NCBI GenBank assembly: GCA_003990745.1
Contig: RBNI01004556.1
Location: forward strand, 1 to 13,849
Reading direction: 5' to 3'
DNA from: Jimgerdemannia flammicorona
Lineage: Eukaryota; Mucoromycota; Endogonomycetes; Endogonales; Endogonaceae
DNA length: 13,849 bases
Shown: piece by piece, positions 1 through 6,218 of the stretch
How the letters are laid out: every line of letters starts with the position of its first letter
How positions within the stretch are numbered: position 1 is the first letter of the stretch
Position numbers and translations under genes: made by a program
Notes under the pieces: model-generated
Seen by the model: only the letters and a program-made list of their open reading frames with translations
The model's database searches: none
Told to the model about the DNA's origin: nothing

Positions 1-917
1 ATATGGAGCCGAGAATCCCAGAGGGTAAACGCACCCTCGTATTCCAGAAGCGACTTTAGAGGCAACCATCTTCATATTCCAGCCCCGTATTTTAGAAGCG
101 AACATCCTCTCATATTTCAGAGGCAAGCACCCGCGTGATGCAGACAATGAAAAAAAAAACATGCCATATCCCTCAGCGGTTCGCGAGATATGCTTGGTTT
201 TGCGGAAAAAAAAATAAAAAAATAGAATACATGAAAAAGAGCCAAAACATGCATACCTAAATGGCAAGAAAAAAATAAAAAATAAAATAAAATAAAATTA
301 GAGATATCTTGATACCCTTTGAGGTGGACAACACTCGGCTTACAGTGTAAGGGATACACGTATATATACACAAAAACAGTAACCGGTACCCCGATTAACC
401 CATCTCATCTATCTCATATGTAGAATCCCGCTGGTAAATGCCGTTTGGTGGGGACACCCGGACCTCGCACTTGTGTACTGTACCACAGAGACCACGCGCT
501 TGAAGCTTTGCACCCATACCCTTTCCATAACGATTTTGCGCGGGAAAAACGAGCTCTGTTTCTTGTCGATTATACACGCAAAAAAAGGAGACAAAGGAGA
601 CGGAATCAAATAAGGGAATAAAAATAAAATAACAAGGCACGATTTTGGGAGAGCGATCCACCAGACCCAACACTACGACGAGAACTGCCGCCACGTCAAA
701 TTCCCCAAACCGAAAACTCTCTCAACGTCAAAACTATTGTTTTGGTATCACATCTACGTATATGACAAATTAGGGTCGCAACGACGAAAGTATTGCGTAC
801 TAGCGAGCCACCAGCCCACCGCCCAAGTCCATTATCAAATATAAACATCTAAAATAAACAAAATAAACACAGTAAAAATGCACAAATAAAATAAGATAAG
901 ATAGGTACAACGACAAC
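1..917. other. Left-flank non-coding DNA downstream of the desaturase
   Basis: No supportable gene is seen. The stretch begins with the degenerate tandem repeat, then holds A-rich low-complexity blocks (about 149-300, repeated AAAAAT/AAAAT units) and an AT-rich stretch at about 836-905 that probably includes the 3' UTR of the minus-strand desaturase. Short open frames on the minus strand (up to 99 codons, 395-694) have low-complexity hydrophobic starts and match no family I know. Confidence 0.5.
18..120. repeat. Degenerate tandem repeat, about 36-bp period, three copies
   Basis: Three related units lie at about 18-47, 55-82 and 91-120. Each starts with a (T/C)(T/C)(T/C)AGARG-like block and ends in TATTCCAG, TATTCCAG or TATTTCAG. 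Spacers of 7-8 nt separate them. Units two and three align best, with a few substitutions and a 2-nt indel. The array starts near the left edge and may extend beyond it. No protein reading is supported. It could be an old minisatellite or a mobile-element remnant. Confidence 0.5.
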
Positions 918-2375
918 CTAATGATGATGGCCTGCTGCCATGTTCACGGCATTATATTGGGCGACTTTATCGAAGAACACGACCTGATCGGCCACATCCT
1001 TGAGCGCCTTAAGCACGATCCAGTTGCCCTTGGTGAACGTGTAGATATGGTACGTAAATCCATGCTCGGCGCAGAACTTTCTGACGTACGGTTGGCAGGC
1101 CCTCAGATTGTGCCTGGGGACGCGCGGGAACAGGTGGTGAATGACTTGGAACTGCAGTCCGCCGTGGATGAAGTCCATCCACTCTGGGCAGTCGACGTCC
1201 ATGGTTGTGCGGAGCTGGCGAACAACGAAAGGCTCGTTGGGGCCCATGTCTTCCATGCACATGCCAAAGTGGGAGAGGGTGATTTGGATGTGGAGCGGGG
1301 CGGTAAGGCCATTGGAGAGGAGGACGAAAGCAATGCGGGTCGGCCAGTCCGGGAGGAAGGAGACGAGGAAGGGGTACCAGGTGAAGAAGAATGCCATGCC
1401 GGCAAGCTCAATGTTGCGGTACTGGGCGTTCGGGTGGAGGTAGAGGAACTGGAAACTGAGGTTGTAGAGGTTGAAGCGGGCGAAGAGCATGATGATGTAG
1501 TAGGAGATGTGCTGGATGCGGACAAAGCACTTGGATGGGAAGTCGAACGGCATGATGCGCTCAAAGTAGCTCGAGTGGATGCCATCGAAGAAGCGGGTGG
1601 AGAGGGCAAAGAAGGGCAGGTGCTGCACGTCTGGGTCGTTCTCCACATCGTTGGGAACGATGTGGTGCACGTAGTGACTCTTCTTCCACCAGCCGATGCT
1701 CAGGCCACCCATGAAGTCGCCAAGGAAAGCGCCGATCAGGGCGTCGACCTTGCGGATGTGCGTGATACCGTTGTGTCCGGCATCGTGCGCCGTGAACATG
1801 ATCTGGTGCCAGAACATGGCCAGGAAGACGGCGCCGGCCATGTGCTGCCAGAACTTTGTGCCCCATACGGTGAGGTAGATGGCGAGCGTGAAGAAGGTTA
1901 CGTAGCGGCAGGACTCACGGGCATAGTTCCAGTAGTTGCACTCGTAGAGGCCGGCTGCTTCGACCTCTGCCTTGAGCTGCTGGAACGACTGCCGAATTTT
2001 CTCATTGTCGTACTTGGGGTATTCTTTCTGCGCTTTCGCCTTTGGCGGCTCAGCGACGGCAGCAGCCTTAACTTGCTTCTTCGTGATGGAAGTGAGGCCC
2101 TGGTCCGCCGCCAGCTCGCCCTCGTAGAAGCTATGGATTCTCTTGGTGTAAACCTCTGGTGGGTGCATGAGGTTAATTTCGTCCGTTGCGTCCCGCCCGT
2201 TCATTTGCTTAACGGCGAACACGCCTCCCGGATGGTGGTTGATCCACTTGGTCAAGTTGTACACCTTCTCGTTGTAGATGACGAGAATCTCGCCACCCTT
2301 GACGCGCTCGGCCAGTTCATCCTTCGTGATGAAGTTGTACTGCGGTTCCACAATCTGGGTTTCGGGGGGGGCCAT
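918..2375 (-). CDS. Cytochrome b5-fusion front-end desaturase, probable sphingolipid delta-8 desaturase
   Basis: This intronless ORF encodes 485 residues. The N-terminal cytochrome b5 domain (about 12-90) has the haem-ligand motif HHPGG at 47-51, with H48 and H71 as the likely axial ligands. The membrane-embedded desaturase domain (about 150-440) carries three di-iron histidine boxes: HDAGH at 197-201, HYVHH at 234-238, and QVIHH at 410-414, whose leading Gln is the hallmark of front-end desaturases. The flanking text (HDAGHNGITH, HLPFFALS, HHLFPRVPRHNLR) resembles fungal sphingolipid delta-8 desaturases, which introduce the C8 double bond into the long-chain base of glucosylceramide in the ER. 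Other front-end desaturases (delta-6 acyl) are less likely but cannot be excluded by eye. The start has A at -3 and G at +4 in its own orientation. The protein ends in three natural histidines. It is the only complete gene here without introns. The codon-aligned opposite strand is open throughout, so TTA, CTA and TCA codons are absent. Confidence 0.93.
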   Translation of the reverse strand: MAPPETQIVEPQYNFITKDELAERVKGGEILVIYNEKVYNLTKWINHHPGGVFAVKQMNGRDATDEINLMHPPEVYTKRIHSFYEGELAADQGLTSITKKQVKAAAVAEPPKAKAQKEYPKYDNEKIRQSFQQLKAEVEAAGLYECNYWNYARESCRYVTFFTLAIYLTVWGTKFWQHMAGAVFLAMFWHQIMFTAHDAGHNGITHIRKVDALIGAFLGDFMGGLSIGWWKKSHYVHHIVPNDVENDPDVQHLPFFALSTRFFDGIHSSYFERIMPFDFPSKCFVRIQHISYYIIMLFARFNLYNLSFQFLYLHPNAQYRNIELAGMAFFFTWYPFLVSFLPDWPTRIAFVLLSNGLTAPLHIQITLSHFGMCMEDMGPNEPFVVRQLRTTMDVDCPEWMDFIHGGLQFQVIHHLFPRVPRHNLRACQPYVRKFCAEHGFTYHIYTFTKGNWIVLKALKDVADQVVFFDKVAQYNAVNMAAGHHH

Positions 2376-2560
2376 TGTTGTTGTGGGGTTTGTGTGGGCT
2401 ACTAGTAGTAGGGAAACAATAAAGATGAGGTGGGGGGGGGGCTATAGGCTTGAGACGATTGGCAAGGATCACACGGAAGATACGAACAGCAGATAGCAAC
2501 TCTCGTTCAGGACTGAAGGGCGAGGCTTGGGGAGGAGAACACGCAGACGGACACAATGAG

Positions 2561-2570
2561 AAGTATTTAT
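2561..2570 (-). promoter_or_regulatory. Possible TATA element of the desaturase
   Basis: On the minus strand this reads ATAAATACTT, about 185-195 nt upstream of the desaturase ATG. Between it and the ATG lies a CT- and C-rich leader that would suit a fungal 5' UTR. The position is plausible but the TSS is unknown. Confidence 0.35.
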
Positions 2571-2642
2571 TCGGTGTCGCGTGTGGAAACGTAGTTTAAT
2601 ATTTTCACGTATCCCAGGAAACTGGTCAATGTCACATGTTGA

Positions 2643-2649
2643 CCAATCA
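2643..2649. promoter_or_regulatory. CCAATCA box upstream of the desaturase
   Basis: CCAATCA reads on the plus strand, about 270 nt upstream of the minus-strand desaturase start and about 75 nt beyond its possible TATA. CCAAT boxes act in either orientation in fungi through the HAP/NF-Y complex, and CCAATCA is a good match. Function is inferred from sequence and position only. Confidence 0.35.
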
Positions 2650-2681
2650 CTCTTCCCGCGTAACTCCCCATTACCCCCCCT

Positions 2682-2706
2682 AAAAAAAAAAAAAAAAAAA
2701 AAAAAA
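2682..2706. repeat. Poly(dA:dT) tract, 25 bp, after a C7 run
   Basis: An uninterrupted run of 25 A residues on the plus strand is preceded by seven C residues (2674-2680). It lies about 310-330 nt upstream of the desaturase start. Long poly(dA:dT) tracts exclude nucleosomes in fungal promoters, so this may mark an open upstream region. The exact length is prone to slippage and sequencing error. Confidence 0.8.
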
Positions 2707-3373
2707 TATAGTCGGATGTTTGTTTGGGTTTTTATTCAGAATCCGCTACCCCCTGCAGAGTGACCCGAGTGACCCGACGAAAAAACCTCTTGGCGTAGGC
2801 ACCACCAGAACCAGAAAAGAAGGTAAAGCGATAGACGTGACACGGAAATTGCAAGACCAAGCTGCAAAAGGAAATAGCCATGGCTGGGGGGGCTGTGGTT
2901 AAATCCGGGGTTCTGAAGTGATAGGTAAGTCCCTCCGATCCACCCATCAGAAAGAAAGTCGCACAAGGAAAAAACTATTGTCGGAACCGTCCCCGAATCT
3001 ATATTTGTATAAATTGCAACACTACTCCCGAAATAACCAAAATGGATAGTACGGGGCAACATACAAAAAAGATGTCCAGCCGTGTTATTATGAAAACTTC
3101 TGGGTCTTCACCTCTGACAGCGAGGAGTCTTCACCGCTGATAGGATAAGATCCAAAAGCCAAGAACAAGTGGCAGGAACAGCCGTGCCTTGACGACACAA
3201 CTGTGTTTGATGGTGAAAGCTTGGGGGTTAGGCCGTTTTGCACAAAGCTACAAAGGATGGACATGTATCAGGTCTCGAAATTGGAAATTATGTATGTATA
3301 TAGTAAATGTGTTTCTGATTCGCAGCCATCTAAACCATATATCAGTTGATGCGTCGAGGACGTGAGCACCCAA

Positions 3374-3404
3374 CCCCCCGCGCCCCCCAACCCCTCAACC
3401 CCCC
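3374..3404 (-). other. G-quadruplex-forming motif (G-rich on the minus strand)
   Basis: C-runs of 6, 6, 4 and 6 on the plus strand (3374-3379, 3383-3388, 3391-3394, 3399-3404) are separated by loops of 3, 2 and 4 nt. The minus strand therefore satisfies the four-run, short-loop G4 pattern with at least four stacked tetrads possible. The plus strand could form an i-motif. It lies on the sense strand of the desaturase, about 1.0 kb upstream of its start. Confidence 0.7.
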
Positions 3405-3527
3405 TGTCGCTATGGCACAGCAGGTCAACAACAGTCTTAAATGAAAGACATGACTACCATTGATGGCAATTCACACTTCAAATCAAGACGACGTCATCCT
3501 CATTATCGTCCATGATGCAAGATCACG

Positions 3528-3547
3528 TGCACCGATACGACGGTGCA
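3528..3547. other. Perfect inverted repeat next to a CACGTG E-box
   Basis: TGCACCG (3528-3534) and CGGTGCA (3541-3547) are perfect inverted arms of 7 bp around a 6-nt spacer. The left arm overlaps CACGTG (3524-3529), a bHLH core site. A CRE-like GACGTCAT lies 27 nt further left (3490-3497). This could be a regulatory module or chance. Confidence 0.4.
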
Positions 3548-3576
3548 GTATTGAATAATGCCGTCTTTTCTATGCT

Positions 3577-3590
3577 TTTATTTATTTATT
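3577..3590 (-). terminator. Possible poly(A) signal for AHA1
   Basis: On the minus strand three overlapping AATAAA hexamers occur about 360 nt after the AHA1 stop. No AATAAA is seen nearer on that strand. Fungal poly(A) signals are degenerate, so true cleavage may be closer to the stop. Confidence 0.3.
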
Positions 3591-3946
3591 GTTATTGAGC
3601 ATTGAATCTGTTAAGTGATTGAGTGAAACAGCACACTAAACAGAGATGGAATGTAGAAGAAAAGCGAGTTGAAAATTCTAACGCTCATAAGCAACGAGGA
3701 AGGCCGTGCGTAATGTTTCAGTTTCGTTGCCTTTGAACGTGGTTTATCCCCAACATGCAACCACATGCGCTGATACCTAGGTGCCTTTCGACCACCGACG
3801 TTCACCGCCCGCACCGTTCCCTGCCTGTCCCTTAAAAGACCGCACCATATCTATTAAAGATACATTTTGATAGGTGTAAGCGAAAACGAATAAAATGTTT
3901 AAAAGAAAATAAATATGCGACATGCAGTTGGGAAGGGAAGAGACGT

Positions 3947-6028
3947 TCACGGGGAAGAGTAAAGGTAGCGATAGACGCCAAAGGAAAAGGCGGTCAGCAG
4001 AACAAACCCAGCCGAAGTGTAGATAACTGATAATGACGACGCCTCCCCCTTGGCAGCCTTCGCTCCCCTCTTCCCCTTGCCTTTCCTCGCCAGGGACGCC
4101 CGCCTCTTCCCCTTGCGCCCCGGTTCAGGCGGAATAATTACATACCCGAAGGTGGACTTGATTGAGCTCCAGTAGTAACCAGTCCAATTGTGCTGCGTCT
4201 GGTCCTTCTCACCGACGGGCACATCGGTCTGCGTGATGTGCAAGTTCACGGATTCGGAGAGCTGGTCGAAAGTGAAAGTCACCGTCGAGTGATGGCCTAA
4301 TTATACAAATGCGACATAAAGTGTCAAGATGCTTGATATTAAAGATGAAGGTATCGGCGTAATTACAGAGATCAATTAATGAATTTCGGTAAAACCCACC
4401 TTCGGGCCACGACTTTAGGCGCCACTTCTGAACGATCTTCTTGTCAGGAACCTACCAACGATTCAAAGCATTGACTATATATTAATAACAGAAAAAAATA
4501 CTACCAACAAAGCACTTCGTAATGTTCCTGTTTAATAACTCGATACAATTTTTACGTGCATATCCAATCACACATTTCTCTCAAGATTAGGGTACTCACC
4601 ACTTCCACAATTTCTCCCGTCACATTCCCGCCAAACAGCTCGAACTGGCTCCCTGGCTCCCTTGAAATTTTTGCCGACCCGCGGGTCCACGCCTGTACGC
4701 GCTGCACGTCCAGCAGCGTCTCGTACATATCATGTGCCGACGTCTGAAACTCGATGGTCTCCTTGTGCGTGGTGGTGTTGATAACCTTGGCGGGCTTGCC
4801 CTCGGGTGTGCCCGTGGATGTGCCGACGCGCGTTCCACCAACGGTCTCCGCATGCACCAGGCGAGGTGGGGGGGCCTGTCCCAACTGTTCTGGATCGATG
4901 TATACGTCCTTGGCGTGAGCTGTGATTATTTGGTAATGTAGAAGATAAGGTTAGTCATGGTGACCACGACCGCAAGGCCTAATGCATCAGTCAACCCACT
5001 TTGGAAGGGCCAAAAAGATGACATAAATTGATCACAGAATTCGATGATTACCGTCAATCAGATCCTGGGAGAAGTTTGCCAACTTCTTCCTCAACAGTGG
5101 TGTCAGCTCTTTGCGGATCAACTCCCTAACGGGCTGCTTGTCGCTCTTCTCATCGAACACGGTGATGTCGAACTGGGGTGGGTTCGAGAAGGATGTACAT
5201 CAGAACCGTGATGACGGATTGCACCCTGGCCTAGACATAAACACATCACCTGCAGATTGTCGGAAAAGGTGGTTCTCGTACCACATAATCGTTGATATTG
5301 GTGTCATGCGCAACCTCGGGAATCTGGATTTTGCCCTTCACCTCGGTACCGTCAGATGTCGATCCTGAAGAGGTTTTATAAACAATGGCATAAACATAAT
5401 CGACTCCTTGGAAATTCTCATTTCCATACAGTACTTCCTCTTCTGGGATTGATTATAACCCCCAAAACATACCAGACCAGTTGATGGTCATCTGGACGTC
5501 AAAGATGGTGATGATCTTGCCCTTGCGCTGGTTCAGGTCGCAATCGCCCGTTACTTCGGTGACGGAATCCGTCTTGACGGTGGCACCATTTTCGTCGACC
5601 GTAATATCGACAAGCTGCTCGTTGAAATAATCTTTTGCCCAGACGAGGCAATTCTTGTTCACCCTGCCGTATTTGTTTCGTGAAGAACAAGGAGAGAAGT
5701 GGGTGAGACGGCGAGGAAAAGAAAAAAAAAAAAAAAAAATTATTTGACATTCTATGTGGGTGCTGAGTAAAGCGTCCTGGGTAGTCATCTCCGTTTCCAG
5801 TATGCAACCTGGAAAATATTCCGTTCATTGCTTGCAAAATGGACTGAGCCGAAACTGCGGCAGTTTACGTACCAGTGCCTGCGTACGTAAAGCGGGTGGT
5901 GTCAAGAATGGCATGAGTGAGGTTTAGCCGACTTTAAAAGGAGCCTATGTATGCAAGCGGTCACGTTGAGTAAGCGAGCGGGGCGAGAAGGGCCCATACC
6001 AGTTATTCACGTTCTTCCAGTTCGACAT
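3947..6028 (-). CDS. AHA1: AHA1, activator of Hsp90 ATPase, with a C-terminal hydrophobic tail
   Basis: Eight exons on the minus strand: 6028-6000, 5878-5873, 5663-5473, 5364-5282, 5172-5052, 4919-4600, 4451-4400 and 4296-3947. They join in frame into 383 residues, and every intron is GT-AG (103-209 nt). The product is a co-chaperone that binds the Hsp90 middle domain and stimulates its ATPase. The N-terminal Aha1 domain (about 6-143) carries the NxNNWHW motif at 6-12 and the conserved RKGK at 58-61. A charged/Pro/Thr linker follows. The START-like AHSA1 domain (about 195-320) contains FELFGGN (236-242) and ends STFGYVIIPP. Beyond the usual family end there is a Lys/Arg-rich stretch (328-350, 12 basic residues) and a hydrophobic segment (about 356-378) with a 5-residue tail, resembling a tail anchor. 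Exon 2 is only 6 nt. The start is fixed by MSNWKNVNNW. Upstream heat-shock elements fit known HSF control of AHA1 in yeast. Confidence 0.93.
5722..5739. repeat. A18 homopolymer inside AHA1 intron 2
   Basis: Eighteen A residues on the plus strand (U-rich in the AHA1 pre-mRNA) lie in the 209-nt intron between the microexon and exon 3. The tract is about 60-75 nt upstream of the acceptor, so it is not the immediate polypyrimidine tract. It makes this the longest AHA1 intron and could affect splicing of the microexon. Confidence 0.75.
5873..5878 (-). other. AHA1: 6-nt microexon (exon 2) of AHA1
   Basis: On the minus strand the context is CGCAG | GCACTG | GTACGT, with canonical acceptor and donor. 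It completes the W10 codon begun in exon 1 (TG + G), encodes H11, and starts W12 (TG + G of exon 3). Joining exon 1 directly to exon 3 stays in frame but gives NNWVNKNC, whereas the family (for example yeast Aha1) has NNWHWVDKNC. The microexon is therefore required to restore the expected residues. Confidence 0.87.
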
Positions 6029-6131
6029 TTCGGTTCGGGGGAGGGTAAGAGACTTAGTAATGCAGCTCAAGGCATGGAAGCGAGTTGTTTATTATGGTGT
6101 GCACGCACTGGATTGGGCGATTCTGCCTGCT

Positions 6132-6144
6132 TTCTCGAAATTTC
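6132..6144. promoter_or_regulatory. Perfect three-unit heat-shock element
   Basis: TTCTCGAAATTTC matches TTCnnGAAnnTTC exactly. A further GAA (6148-6150) is offset by one base. It lies about 105-115 nt upstream of the AHA1 start. This is the binding pattern of HSF trimers, and AHA1 is a known heat-induced HSF target in yeast, so assignment to AHA1 is likely. Confidence 0.75.
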
Positions 6145-6171
6145 GGCGAACCTCATCATCATAAGGGACTG

Positions 6172-6181
6172 CGAAATTTCG
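6172..6181. promoter_or_regulatory. Two-unit heat-shock element, palindrome CGAAATTTCG
   Basis: GAAnnTTC sits inside the palindrome CGAAATTTCG. The identical 10-mer occurs at 6136-6145, exactly 36 bp away, inside the three-unit element. It lies about 145-155 nt upstream of AHA1. Confidence 0.5.
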
Positions 6182-6210
6182 CCACTTTCCATAGGTTTCC
6201 ACGTCAGGAC

Positions 6211-6218
6211 TTCTAGAA
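6211..6218. promoter_or_regulatory. Two-unit heat-shock element TTCTAGAA
   Basis: TTCnnGAA, with a near-match third unit (TTA at 6221-6223). It lies about 185 nt upstream of the AHA1 start and is the third heat-shock-like module within 95 bp. Confidence 0.45.

Larger units (their letters stand above)
2376..3946. other. Intergenic region between desaturase and AHA1
   Basis: No supportable gene is seen in about 1.6 kb. The left part is the desaturase promoter (G10 run at 2432-2441, possible TATA, CCAATCA, poly-A tract). The middle holds a 17-bp direct repeat (3104-3120 and 3127-3143, 15 of 17 identical), a G-quadruplex-type tract (3374-3404), and a GACGTC / CACGTG / inverted-repeat cluster (3490-3547). 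The right part is the AHA1 3' flank. The longest short ORF (minus, 3611-3814) has no recognisable content. Confidence 0.5.

Noticed and set aside
395..694. 99-codon minus-strand ORF downstream of the desaturase
   Set aside because: Hydrophobic low-complexity start, no family resemblance, and it lies in AT-rich 3' flank. A second overlapping ORF in another frame is equally plausible.
921..2405. 494-codon ORF on the plus strand opposite the desaturase
   Set aside because: It is codon-aligned with the desaturase, and its openness follows from missing TTA/CTA/TCA codons there. The translation is Val/Glu/Asp/Gly-rich with no recognisable domain, while the minus strand has a complete, motif-perfect enzyme.
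3069..3230. Minus-strand open frame ending in an acidic/serine-rich tail (SGEDSSLSEVKTQKFS-stop)
   Set aside because: It looks superficially like the C-terminus of a membrane protein, but no convincing upstream exon or hydrophobic domain could be connected to it, and the resemblance partly comes from a 17-bp direct repeat.
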